The notes beneath the pieces were generated by a model. That model saw only the letters and a program-made list of their open reading frames with translations. It was not told the DNA's origin and did not search any database. From the NCBI RefSeq assembly GCF_036373705.1, contig NC_089850.1, forward strand, positions 64,089,602 through 64,153,601: DNA of 64,000 nt. Direction: 5' to 3'. The translations under genes and the position numbers were made by a program. Position 1 is the first letter of the stretch. Each line of letters opens with the position of its first letter. Positions 46,520-58,491 of this stretch are shown in pieces. Source of the DNA: Amia ocellicauda. Its lineage: Eukaryota > Chordata > Actinopteri > Amiiformes > Amiidae.

Positions 46520-49470
46520 GGGAAGAGGGGTTTAGGTTTATGGAGCATTGGTCTTTCTTCTGGGACAGATGGGACCTGTACAAACCGGACGGTCTACATC
46601 TAAACAGAAGGGGGGCTAATGCATTGGAAGAGCATATGGGCAGAGAAATTGAAAGTCATTTAAACTAGGGACCAGGGGGGCAGGGAGCTCTGACAATGGG
46701 AGATATTCCTCTAAGGAAAGAAAACCAAGGGAAACTGCTAGTTTGTAGTCCTGAAATGTTTGTACCTCAGTGCCAGGAGCATAAGGAACAAGATGTTAGA
46801 CCTAGAAGCCACAGTGCTGGCGGGTGATTATGTTGTAGGAGTGACAGAAACATGGCTTAAAGATGCTGCATTGTACAGTGTAATCAGGACTGCATGTAGC
46901 AAGGATGTGGCTGTTATAATGGGGGATTTCAATTTCCCAAACATAGACTGGGAAAGCCCGGTTGGGACTACAGAAGCAGAAATAGAAATGGTTGAGATGG
47001 TAAATGACTGCTTTCTAACTCAATTTGTCAGGAAACCAACCAGGGAGAGAGCATGCATTGACTTGATCTTTTCAAATGACCAAGATAGAGTCAGAGGGAC
47101 ACTAGTTAGAGAACCAATGGCAAATTGTGATCACAACATGGTTAGCTTGGAGGCATTCTTTCAAAAAACAAGGTCCAAGTCTAAAACAATGGTCTACAAT
47201 TTCAGAAAAGCAAACCTTGAAGGTATGAGGCAGCACTTAGAAGAGGTAGACTGGAGCACAATGGATACAGAGTCAGTTGAAAATGGATGGGTATATTTTA
47301 AGAATATACTACTTGAGGCTCAGGAGCAATTTGTACCTAAACTTAGCAAATTGAGGACCAAAAAACAGTGGCCAAAATGGTTTAATAGAGGTATGCAAAA
47401 AAATATCAAGAGGAAGAAAATGTTGTATAGCACATACAAAAGGGACGGAGACGAAACAAAATACATAGAATACGTTGAGCTGCAAAGAGATCTTAAGAAA
47501 GGGATCAGGAAAGCAAAGAGGGAAATAGAAAGAAACATAGCTCTTGGAGCTAAAACTAATGCAAGAGATTTTTTCAATATTACAACAGCAAGCGGTCAAT
47601 AAAGGAGGAAGTGAAACAGATAAAAGGCAAAAATTGAGGTATCTTGGAAAACGAACAAGATGTAGCAAATATTCTAAATGAGTATTTCACAGAGGTTTTT
47701 ACAAAAGAAAAGACAGATAACATGCCACAGGTTAACAATCAGTCCAGTCAAACCCTAAGAGAGATCAGGATAAATGAGGAGGAGGTACTAGGGAAGTAAT
47801 GTTAAGACTGTACAATGTGCTAGTTAGACCTCGTCTGGATACTGTGGACAGTTCTGGGCTCCACACTTCAAGAAGGATATCGCTGCTCTAGAGCCAGTTC
47901 AGAGGAGAGCAACCAGACTTATTCCAGGTCTGAAGGGAATGTCCTACTGAGAGACTGAGGAACTGAACCTTTTCACCCTGGAACAGAGGAGACTACGTGA
48001 GGACTTGATCCAAGTCTTCAAAATCATGAAAGGCATCGACCACATCAAACCAGAGGAGCTTTTCCAGATCAGCAGGGACACACGCACCCGGGGACACAAA
48101 TGGAAATTGGACTTCAAGGCAATCAAGACAGAAAACAGGAGAATCTTCTTCACACAGAGAGGCGTCACAATCTGAACAAACTCCCCAGCGATGTGGCTGA
48201 AGAGACAATTTGGGAACATTCAGAAACAGACTGGATAGGATCCTTGATCACTTAGTTATTAATGGACACCAAACAAGCACGATGGGGCGAATGGCCTCCT
48301 CTCAATTATAAACTTTCTTACTGTATGTTCTTATGTTCTTATGTACTAAAGGGACTAGCAGAATTAAAAACAAACAAATCACCTGGGCCAGATGGGATAT
48401 GTCCAACAGTACTTAGAGGGAAATTATTTATAGGCCGCTAACTCAAATATTCCAAATGACACTTAGAACAGGGGATGTGCCAACTGACTGGAAGACAGCA
48501 AATGTCATACCAATCCACAAGAAAGGGGACAAAACTGAGCCAGGAAATTACAGACCAATCAGTCTCACCTGCAACACCTGTAAAATGTTGAAAAAAATGA
48601 TTAGACAGAAAATAGAGGAGCATCTCAATGAAAAACATATTCTTGGAGATAGTCAACATGGGTTTAGACGAGGCAGATCATGTCTTACTAATTAATTAGA
48701 GTTCTTTGAACATGCAACTGCAGCTGTAGATCACGTGAAAGCATATGATATGATATACTTAGATTTTCAAAAAGCATTTGATAAGGTTCCACACCAAAGA
48801 CTGATGCTCAAATTGGAAGCTGTAGGCAGGGTAATGTAAGTACTAGGGCCTTTGCTTTTTCTATTCTATATTAATGATCTGGACTCTGGGATAGTTAGCG
48901 AACTTGTCAAATTTGCCAATGATACTAAAATAGGTGGCTCAGTAGATACAATCTCGGCAGCACAGGCTATTCAGAGGGACTTAGATAACATTAAGGTGTG
49001 GGCTGACACCTGGCAGATGAAATTCAATGTGGACAAATGCAAGGTAATACACGCAGGTAACAAAAATGTCCACTATAATTACACTATGGGAGGAACAGAA
49101 CTAGATGAAGTATCGCACGAGGAAGACCTAGGAGTCTACGTGGACTCCTCACTTTGTCCATCCAAACAATGTGGGGAAGCAATAAAAAAGGCAAACAGGA
49201 TTTTAGGGTATATTGTCAAAAGTGTAGAATTGAGAACAAGGGCAGTGATGTTCAGACTGTAAAATGCACTAGTTAGAGCTCATCTGGATACTGTGGACAG
49301 TTCTGGGCTCCACACTTCAAGAAAGATATCGCTGCTCTAGAGGCAGATCAGAGGAGAGCAACCAGACTTATTCCAGGTCTGAAGGGAATGTCCTACTGAG
49401 AGACTGAGGAACTGAACCTTTTCACCCTGGAACAGAGGAGACTACGTGGGGACTTGATCCAAGTCCTGCC
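46520..49470 (+). mobile_element. CR1-like LINE, nearly full length, with a nested CR1 3' end
   Basis: Endonuclease domain remnant 46760-47602 (VAVIMGDFNFPNIDWESP, CIDLIFSNDQD, NCDHNMVS). RT part 48456-49262 ([69 protein letters not shown]). The catalytic FADD has become FAND, and a deletion near 48835 removes the VSGVPQGS segment, so it is inactive. The 3' region continues to 49470. Confidence 0.88.
47790..48346 (+). mobile_element. CR1-like 3' end inserted inside the CR1-like LINE
   Basis: Begins 'gaagtaatgttaagactgta' (C-terminal region) and ends with the tail 'gttcttatgttcttatgt' at 48330-48346. 'gaggaggtacta' before and 'tactaaagg' after show that it splits a continuous frame and suggest a short target duplication. 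Confidence 0.75.
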
Positions 49471-50148
49471 AGTTCAGCGACCCAACAGGGGCAGACGTCC
49501 CAGTCCAGTCCAGCTCTACAGGCCCAGTTACAGTGTAGTGACATCAGCGCTCACAATACATACGTTAGCAGGGTCAAGAGGAAGGTAGTTCAATTCCTCC
49601 CTCCGTCTCTCCCAGTCCACTCATCAATCTATCCACCCCCCCACTGCCCAGACACCAGCACTGCAGGGAACTATGTGATAAACTATTGAAGATAACTGCA
49701 CTGTGTTTTCAGTGTATACTGCATTACACTGTATATATGTCACGTACCATCGAGGGTTAATACACCGCCGTGTCCAATCTCTCTCACTCCTCTCTCTCTC
49801 TCCCTAATCTCTGGTGATGTCACAGGAAGTGCTGTGTCCTGGTTTCGATCTCTGCTTCCTGTTCAGTCAACACCTCTTCCTGTTTACCTGGTGACCTTGT
49901 TAACCAGTTAGTGTCTCTGTGTCTCTCTGTGTCTCTGTCTCTGTATTTCTGTGTGTGTCTCTCTGTGTCTGTGTGTAACAGAGAGAGCTGGGGACACCAG
50001 CTACAGTACAATAACACACTGCATAGGCAGACAGAGAGAGAGAGCGACAGAGAGACAGACAGAGGCGCATTTCTCTCTGACCTGCAGCAAATACACACAG
50101 ATCAGAGGTGCCTTCCTCCCCAGATTCAAATTGAATTTGAATTTGAGG

Positions 50149-50200
<52 letters not shown>

Positions 50201-50482
50201 ATCTGTGTTATTAGCAGGGCTGCGTCTCTAATCCAGGATCAGTCTATACCAGGAGCAGCTCTGATGCAGGACACCAAGAGACACCGACAACACAGGTGAG
50301 ACAGAATGACACACAGGGACACAGGGACCGAGAGACACACAGGGACACGCATACACACAGAGACAGAGAGACAAAGAGACACACAGGGACAGAGAGACAC
50401 ACAGAGACACACAGAGGTGTGGAGATACAGCCACACACAGAGGATGAAAGAGACGCAGTCACATAGAGAGATAGACAGGCAT

Positions 50483-50513
<31 letters not shown>

Positions 50514-50990
50514 GAGATAGAGACACACAGATGGAATTGTAAACACACTCTGTCTCCTCTGTCTCTGTCCAAAGCTTTCCCTCTCTCTCTCTCTCTCCTG
50601 TATTATGTATAGAGTACTGGTGTGCCGCTGTACTGTAGTATACTGTGTTTTACTGTGCTGTAGTTCAGTCTGCTGTGCTGTGCTGTGCTGTGTTGTGTTG
50701 TGTTGTTCTCTATTGTGTTGTGTACTATGAGGTTGATTCCTTGGGTAACAGGGAGACAGTATAGACAGTACAGTACACCCCCCTCCCTCCTCTCATCTCT
50801 CTCTCTCGCTCTCTCTCAGACAGTTAATTCTGGGGCCAGATGGACAGTCTGTCCCCTTTCATTCTTCTCATTGTTCCAATCCACGATAATTAAACAGTTA
50901 ATTGTAATTCTTAATCACTGAGCTCATTAAGACAGCTCTTTAGTGAATTAATTAGTGAGACTAATTAGTCTAGTAAATTAACCACCACAC
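49471..50990. other. Low-complexity intergenic DNA
   Basis: (TC) near 49770-49800, GTCTCT repeats 49905-49975, (GA)n 50150-50198, GACACA repeats 50290-50530 and (TC)n 50580-50600. No gene or mobile-element signature was found; repeat-derived open frames were ignored. Confidence 0.5.
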
Positions 50991-50994
50991 CCAG

Positions 50995-51316
50995 TACAGT
51001 GTGACAGAGTACAGTATTATGTACAGTATTATTATGCTTCTCGCGTTCTTGATTGTTTTCCTCCTTGCTCCCTTCCCATAGCCCTTGACTGTGACCCTAC
51101 ATCTTGACAGTACTTAGCTTTCACCATCCAGGATGTAGGACCTCACTTACTGTACTTGTGTAAATTGTAAATTGGAATTTGTAAAATGTATTATTTTGTA
51201 TTGCTATGTTTTAGTTACATTGAATTTGTATTGATTGATGCCTTGTACTTAACTGTATTTTTACACTTTTTTTGCACTTATGTTGTAAGTCGCCTGGATA
51301 AAGGCATCTGCCAAGA

Positions 51317-51368
<52 letters not shown>

Positions 51369-51379
51369 TTAATAATAAT

Positions 51380-51435
<56 letters not shown>
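50995..51435 (+). mobile_element. L2 3' UTR and tail with long (TAA)n
   Basis: Matches the 3' UTR of the L2 at 6.2-6.5 kb, including 'cccttgactgtgaccctaca' and the tail 'gtaagtcgcctggataaagg'. An unusually long (AAT)n of ~117 bp ends at 51435. Confidence 0.85.
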
Positions 51436-51438
<3 letters not shown>

Positions 51439-51496
51439 AGTACAGTGTGATGTGATACAGCGAACTACAGTGTGACACAGTACAGTGTGATAGAGT

Positions 51497-52085
51497 GCAC
51501 AAGGTTCCGCACCAAAGACTGATCCTCAAATTGGAAGCTGCAGGCATTCAGGGTAATGTAAGTAGATGGATTATGAACTGGTTGATGTATAGGAAACAGA
51601 GGGTGTCGATTAGAGGAGTCGCTTCTAACTGGAGTGAGGTTGTTAGTGGAGTTCCACAGGGATCAGTACTAGGACCTGTGCTTTTTCTAATCTATATTAA
51701 TAATCTGGACTCTAGGATAGTTAGCAAACTTGTCAAATTTGCAGATGATACTAAAATAGGCGGCTCAGCAGATACAATCTCGGCAGCACAGGCTATTCAG
51801 AGGGACTTAGATAATATTCAGTTGTGGGCCGACACCTGGCAGATGAAATTCAATGTGGACAAGTGCAAGGTAATACATGCAGGTAACAGAAATATCAAGA
51901 CAGAAAACAGGAGACACTTCTTCACACAGAAAGGTGTCACAATCTGAACAAACTCCCCAGCGATGTGGTTGAAGAGACAATTTGTGAACATTCAAAAACA
52001 GACTGGATAGGATCCTTGGATTACTTAGTAATTAATGGACAACAAATGAGCACAATGGGGCGAATGGCCTCCACTCGATTGTGAT
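51497..52085 (+). mobile_element. CR1-like LINE fragment with internal deletion
   Basis: RT part reads [51 protein letters not shown]. Near 51895 it jumps directly to the 3' portion ([16 protein letters not shown]). Confidence 0.85.
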
Positions 52086-52735
52086 ACAGAACAGTGTGAT
52101 ACAGTACAGTACAGTACACTACTGTCTCTCTCTCTTTCTCTCTCTCTCTCTGTAATAACAATACATCATTACCTCATTAATCCTCCGATCCAATTAATAA
52201 ACTGACCTTGGGATGAGATGACACTGTGTCCATTCTGTCACAATGACAACACTGCTACAAACACACACACATATATATACAGTATTGTTCTGTGTGTGAC
52301 TGTACTGCACTATACTATTGTTATATCTGGTGTTGTACCTCTCTCCACCCTTACCAATGCTTTATCTTTTGCAGGGCAAACTCTCAGATGAAAGGAGAGG
52401 AGTGTCTGCTCTGACAGACTCAGAGAGAGACTCAGAGACGGACAGAAGAGCCTTTCTATGAAGGAGCACTACTACCACTCCAACAACTGTTACTGTTAGT
52501 ACTACTGCCGCTACTACTACTTCAGCTACTAATAATACTGCCAGTTTTATTACAACTACAATTACTACATCTACCACTATACTACTACCACTTCAATTAC
52601 TGTGACTTACTACGCTCCCACTACACCAAAAAATAACTCCTGGAGAAAGGCAGAATAGGAGAGAGCGAAAGAGAGAGAAAGAGAGAGAGAGAAGGGGATC
52701 ACCATCCCCTCCCATCCCCCCATCCTCTCCCAGCC

Positions 52736-55700
52736 ATGCCCTCCTGCCCTCTCCTCATTCCTCTCCTCCTCTCCCTCTCCTTCTCCCCCGGACGGGTGTC
52801 TTCCTCCCTTTCTGCGGCCGCACAGCCGCCACCGCCCCCCCCACACCCCGCCTCCCCCGCCCCCCCGCAGGACTATGAGTACGGGGTGCCGCCCCCCCAC
52901 AGCGGCCCCGTCCCCAAGTTCGTGTGCACCCCCATCCCGGCGGAGGCGGAAGCAGGTTGCCTGGGGGCGCTTGGCGGGGGGCGTGCGCCGGGGCCCCAGC
53001 ACTGGTGGGAGGGGCCTGGGGGGGGGGCGGAGGACTCCCAGAGCACCATCATCCACCTGCGGGAGAACCTGGTGCAGCAGAGGGAGACCATCCTGGACCA
53101 GAGGGAGACCATCCGCGAGCTGACGGCCAAGCTGACCCTGTGCGAGGGCTTCGGGGCGGGCGGGGGTGCAGGGCGAGGGGGCGGGGCTTCCCACGGATAC
53201 CCCCACCACCCCTCTTCCTCCCACCACCCCCCCGCTGCCTCCTCCTCCTACGCTCTTCACCACGGGATCCACAGCAACCACCTGCATCCCTTGGACTTCC
53301 ACTACCAGCACCGAGGGAAGGGAGGGGGAGGGAACACTGGGAAGCATGGCGGGGGAGACCACGTCTTCTCCTCCTCCTCCTCCTCCTCCTCCTCCTCTCC
53401 AGAGCAGATGTCCCGAATGCTGCAGGCAATGAAAGACAGATTGGAGAATTTGCAAGTAAGAGAGAGGGAGAGGGGGAGGGAGCGGGAGAGAGGCTGTATG
53501 CGCTGTGCGAACTTGTCGTGCCAATAAAGTTAATTTTTAATGTGAATTGGGGGCAGAGGGAGAGAGCTGCCCTGGCTCTGTAATCTCCCTCTGGGACAGG
53601 ATGCTCAGAGTGACGGGGGAGGGGTAATTGTCCAATCAGGGTTAATTAGCCAGATCCCAGCCGAAGCCTGTTTAAGCAGGGGCGCTTTGGGGCAGCTAAT
53701 CGCATTAGTTCACTGGGGGCAGGCAGAGGCAGAGCGGTCAGTCGGTGTTAATGCACTCCCTCCCCCTCTCAGAGCAGGAACTCCTCCAGCTCATACTCCG
53801 CCTCCCTCAGGGACCTCCTGCAGAGGAAGATTATCGCCTTGGAAACGCAGATCCTGCACCGCTCCCACGGCAACGAGGGAGACCACCATGGGGACGGTCG
53901 CCATGACGACGACCACGAGGATCACCGCCGTGGCCACCCTCACCATGACGACGAGCACCACGGCCCCCACGACGACCATCACCACGACGACCACGATGAC
54001 CACCGCCACGTCGACGAGCACGACGCCAGTCACCACAACGACCACGAGGCGGCCGGCCACGCCCAACCGCACCCCCAGCCGGCCTATCACCAGGGCCCGA
54101 GAGCCGCCGCCCACGGGGTCCACGCCAACAAGCTGGACGCTGTGCTCAGTCACCTGCATCACCGCAACTCAGACACGGGTTAGTGGACAGAGCTGACTGG
54201 ACTCTACACACTGGACAGAGCTGACTGGACACTGCAGACTGGACTCTGCGGACTAGACACAGCTGACTGGACACTACAGACTGTACTCTACAGACTGGAT
54301 TCTGCAGACTAGACTCTGTGGACTGGACAGAGCTGACTGGACGCTACAGACTGGACTCTACAGACTGGACTCTGCGGACTGGACTGCATCTAACTGGACT
54401 GGACACTGCTGGACACTGCTCGACTGTAATGAACTGCACGGACACTGGTGAGACTGGAAGCCTTGGCAGTGGTCAGAATGGACACTATCAGATAGACTTG
54501 TGGTACTCAAGTCCGGGACTAGGATTTGGGACTCGGACTCGGACTTCGTTTAACATAAGCTATGATTTCTTTCCCCGCCCCCCAATACACGTGCACAATT
54601 TGTTTTTAAACAAATACATTACAAATGTTTTGTGTATGTGTCATAAAAAAAACGTAAGATTAAAGATTATAAGCTGTGTGCAAAAAAACAAACGGCTGTC
54701 ATACTACAACTGATTAAGGATACAGTAGAGCATGACTGTGCAATGAAAAGAATACCGCAGGCAAGTCTTATTCTGGGACTCACAGTAATATCAATGGCCA
54801 CTGCTCTTCCTCCCATTACAGTGGTTAAGTACACTGCTCAAAAAAATTAAGGGAACACTTAAATCACACATCGGATCTCAATGAACGAAATATATTAAAG
54901 ATCAAAATCTTTACTGTACATTGTGTTATTCGTTGAGAACAAAATGATGTAACAACGGTCAATGGAAACCAAAATCACCAACCGATTGGGGGCTGGATTC
55001 AAACTTGCACCGAAAATCAAAGTAAACAATTGAAATCACAGGCTGTTCCAACTTGGGTGAATTTCATCACGGCAACTCATAATGTGACTCAGTAGTGTAC
55101 ATGCCCCCCCCATGCCTGTATGCACTCCCAACAACGTCTGGATGGTGTCCTGGGGATCTCCTCCCAGACCTGGATCAGGGCATCAGTGAGCTCCTGGACA
55201 GTCTGTGGCGCTACTTGTCGGTGTCGGATGCATCGATACATAACGTCCCAAAGGTTCTCAATTGGATTCAGGTGTGGGGAACGTGAGGGCCAGTCAATGG
55301 CATCAATGCCTTCGTCATCCAGGAACTGCCTACACACTCTGGCCACATGAGGCCGGGCATTGTCCTGCACCTGGAGGACCCAGGGCCCACTGCACCAGCG
55401 TAAGGTCTGACGATGGGTCTGAGGATTTAATCTCAGTACCTAACAGCAGTCAGGGTACCGTTGGCTAGTATGTGGAGGTCTGTGCGACCCCCCAAGGATA
55501 TGCCTCCCCAGACCATCACTGACCCACCGCCAAACCGGTCATGCTGGATGATGTTGCGGGCAGCATAACGTTCACCATGGTGTCTCCAGACTTTTTCACG
55601 TCTGTCACATGTGCTCAGTGTAAACCTGCTCTCATCTGTGAAGAGAACGGGGCGCCAATGGCGGACCTGCCAATTCTGGTGTTCTCTGGCGAATGCCAAT

Positions 55701-57844
55701 CGAGCTGCACGGTGCTGGGCTGTGAGCACAGGTCCCACTAGAGGACGTCGGGCCCTCATGGAATCTGTTTCTGACAGTTTGGTCAGAAACATGCACACCA
55801 GTAGCCCGCTGGAGGTCATTTTGTAGGGCTCAGGCAGTGCTCCTCCTGTTCCTCCTCGCACAAAGGAGCAGATACCGGTACTGCTGCTGGGTTGAGGCCC
55901 TTCTACGGCCCTGTCCAGCATTCCTCGTGTAACGGCCTGTCTCTTGGTATCTCCTCCATGCTCTTGAGACTGTAGTGGGAGAACAGCAAACCTTCTTGCG
56001 ACAGCACGTATGGATGTGCCATCCTGGAGGAGCTGGACTACCTGTGCAACCTGAATGGGCTGCAGGTACCGCCTCATGCTACCAGTGACAAGGACACTAG
56101 CAAAACTCAAAACTATAGAACAATCAGTCAGGAAGGATAAGGAGAGAGCAATTGTCTGTGGCCACCTGCAAACTTCCATTTTTGGGGGTTGTCTTGCTGT
56201 TGCCCCTCCATTGCACCTGTTGTCACTTTCATTTGTACCAAAACAGGTGACATTGATTCACAATCGCTTAGGCTTCCTAACTGGACAGATTGATATCCCT
56301 GAAGTTGAATTGACTTGGTGTTATACTGTGATGATTGTGTTCCCTTAATTTGTTTGAGCAGTGTATATCATCGGGACAATTGACAGTGGACATTTTTGTT
56401 TAGATTTTAATTTTATTTCATGTTGATAATGGTAAGAAACATAAATAAACAAAAAAGATAAATGGAAACACAGACCAACTAAACTTTAATCTTTGTAATC
56501 TGGACTTTCTCTGGATCGTTAATGTTGTTCATTAATTTAATTAAGATTTGAGTCTCCAAAACTCGGATGGACTCGGACTATGGTGACTCGGACGCAACTA
56601 CAAGTCTGCTATCGGACAACAGACTGCATTACACCAGACTGGACTAGATTGTACTGGACTGGAGTGGACTACACTTTACAGCACTGGATTCTCTTCTACT
56701 GGACTGAACTGGACTGACCAGCTCTCTCTCTCCTTCTCTCAATTCAATTAAATTCCTTTCCTTCCCCTTCTCCCTCTCTCTCACTGCCCAGTCCCCAACG
56801 GCAGCAGCTCCCTGAAGAAGCCGGCCAACTCTCCCGATGGCTTCCAGGTGGGCTTCCCCATGCGCACCAACTACATGTACGGCCGAGTGAAGCGCACGCT
56901 GCTGGAGGAGATCTTCGCGCTGACGCTGTGCCTATGGCTGAAGGGTGGCGCCGGGCCGGGCCTGGGGACACCCTTCTCCTACTCCGTCCCGGGGCAGGCC
57001 AACGAGATCGTGCTCATCGAGTGGGGCAACAACCCCATGGAGCTTCTGGTGAACGACAAGGTGGGAGAGAGAGTGTGTCTGTACTGTGTGTGTGTGTCTG
57101 TACTGTATGTGTGTGTCTGTACTGTGTGTGTGTTGTGTATGTGTACGGTACTGTGTCTGTACTGTAGTGTGTACTGTGTGAATCTGTACTGTGTGTGTGT
57201 ACTGTCTACTGTACTGTATCTTTCTTTCCTCCTTTAGTAACCACTGTATGAACTAAATATCTTCATCCATTCAGAGCTCAAGATTTTACGTTGTATTGTA
57301 TTGAATTGTATGTTGTACTTACTGCATTAACCCCATCTCTTTCCCGCTCTCCCCCAGGCGGTCACCCTCCCTCTCTCGCTGTCGGACAGTAAGTGGCACC
57401 ATGTGTGTGTGTCCTGGTCCACTCGGGACGGCCAGTGGGAGGCGTTCCAGGATGGCGTGAAGAGGGGCGCCGGGGAGAACCTGGCCAGTTGGCATCCCAT
57501 CAAGCCAGGGGGCGTCTTCATCCTGGGCCAGGAGCAGGTACGACCTCTGACCTCTGAAGCAAGCAACCAGTCAGTCAGTCAGTCAGTCAGTCTGTGTTAA
57601 GGTACTGTATTAACCCATGTGGACCCCCTCTCAGGACACGCTAGGGGGCCGCTTCGACGCGACGCAGGCGTTTGTGGGGGAACTGGCCGGAGTGCAGCTG
57701 TGGTCGCGCGCCCTGTCTGCCCACGAGGTGTACAGCCTGGCCTCCTGCACCAGTCACATGACGGGGGACGTCATCGCCTGGACTGAGTCTGCCGTCGAGC
57801 TGCACGGTGGTGTCACCAAGTACCCCTTCGACCCCTGCCACTGA
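52736..57844 (+). CDS. nptx1-like: Neuronal pentraxin family protein (NPTX1/NPTXR-like), secreted, with His-rich insert
   Basis: Five exons: 52736-53455, 53773-54178, 56792-57060, 57358-57537 and 57635-57844. Phases match; 1785 nt, 594 aa against about 430-500 for known NPTX proteins. Neuronal pentraxins are secreted or membrane-tethered synaptic proteins that cluster AMPA receptors. Residues 1-26 form a signal peptide (LLIPLLLSLSFSPG). Then come a Pro-rich tract, FVCTPIPAEAEAGC, and a coiled coil (LRENLVQQRETILDQRETI). Exon 2 encodes a short helix then a His/Asp-rich tract (~265-330). The pentraxin domain spans exons 3-5: FQVGFPMRTNYMYGRVKR, GTPFSYSVPGQANEIVLIE, the signature HHVCVSWST, and the Ca-binding QEQDTLGGRFDATQAF. 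The C-terminus (EVYSLASC..VIAWTES) is closest to NPTX1, while FQVGFPMRTNYMY recalls NPTXR. Exact orthology is open. Intron 2 holds a Tc1 element. Confidence 0.88.
54181..54420. repeat. CTGGACT/CTGCAGA repeat at the start of nptx intron 2
   Basis: Imperfect units of 'gactggactctgcggactgg' begin at the exon 2 donor. A related stretch lies at 56570-56720 just before exon 3. Confidence 0.75.
54832..56363 (-). mobile_element. Tc1-like DNA transposon in nptx intron 2
   Basis: TA-flanked; terminal repeats 'cactgctcaaaaaaattaag' and 'cttaatttgtttgagcagtg'. On the minus strand the transposase reads MRRYLQPIQVAQVVQLL and GTSIRAVARRF (HTH), REHQNWQVRHWRPVLFTDES (first D), GGSVMVWGGISLGGRTDL, then after a break MQDNARPHVARVCRQFLD (second D) and SPHLNPIENLWDV (E). 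Frameshifts near the middle and at 55400-55440 inactivate it. Confidence 0.92.
57070..57220 (+). repeat. TGTGTCTGTACTG array at the nptx exon 3 donor
   Basis: Begins 14 bases after the donor (gacaag|gtggga) in the sense orientation. The same intron in the second copy carries it at 61626-61776. Confidence 0.9.
57565..57620 (+). repeat. (GTCA)n with TGTGTTAAGGTACTG before the nptx exon 5 acceptor
   Basis: A 97-bp intron made largely of 'cagtcagtcagtcagtc' followed by 'tgtgttaaggtactg', then the acceptor 'ccctctcag'. It is related to the CAGTCAGTGTTAATG minisatellites. Confidence 0.8.
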
Positions 57845-57899
57845 CGACCCCTGACCTGCCCTCCTGTGTGTAACTGCTATAGTATTATACTATGGTGCA

Positions 57900-58012
57900 G
57901 TCCAGCAAACAAACATAGTACAGACACACAGTACAGTACACACACACACAGTACAGTACAGTACAGACACACACACACACACACAGTACAGACACACAGT
58001 ACAGTACTCTAA
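57900..58012 (-). repeat. CAGTACAGACACAC array in the nptx 3' region
   Basis: Same family as the intron arrays but antisense to nptx. The second copy is a few CA units shorter. Confidence 0.85.
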
Positions 58013-58485
58013 CACAGACGTGTAAAATGGTACGATATGCATTTCACACTATATAATAAAATAATAATTGTAATTATAATATAATCAAAATCTTTATTGT
58101 CTTCCTTGAACTGTATGACAATGTGTTCTTTCTACAGTATTACTCTCGCGCGGCAACAAAGGGGCAGACTGACAGTACCAGTGCTGAGAGAGAGAGAGAG
58201 AAAGAGGGAGAGTGGGGACAAGAGGATGTCTCTCTAGTTGTCTATATATCCATCCAGGCGTCATCTCCCTCGCTCTCTCCAGAAGGCAATATCTTTCTCT
58301 CTTTCAGGCTGTTGCACTATTTTTCTAACTTTTTCTCTCCCTCTGAGTTTAACCAACAGTCTCTATATAAGGCTTCCTCCACACCTTCTCTCCCTTCCCC
58401 CTCTCGCCAGTGTGTTACCTGCAGAATTAAGCTCTAGTTACACAATGTTAAAATAATAAGTGGGTGTCAATCCCCAGGGTTTGTA

Positions 58486-58491
58486 AATAAA
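58486..58491 (+). terminator. Possible nptx polyadenylation signal
   Basis: AATAAA in 'tttgtaaataaagtttc', ~640 bases after the stop; another AATAAA lies at 58055-58060. Which is used cannot be decided from sequence. Confidence 0.35.

Noticed and set aside
53687-54196. 169-aa Thr-rich frame over nptx exon 2
   Set aside because: It is the shadow of the His/Asp-rich coding frame; only the frame giving METQILHRSHG joins exon 1 and exon 3 in phase.
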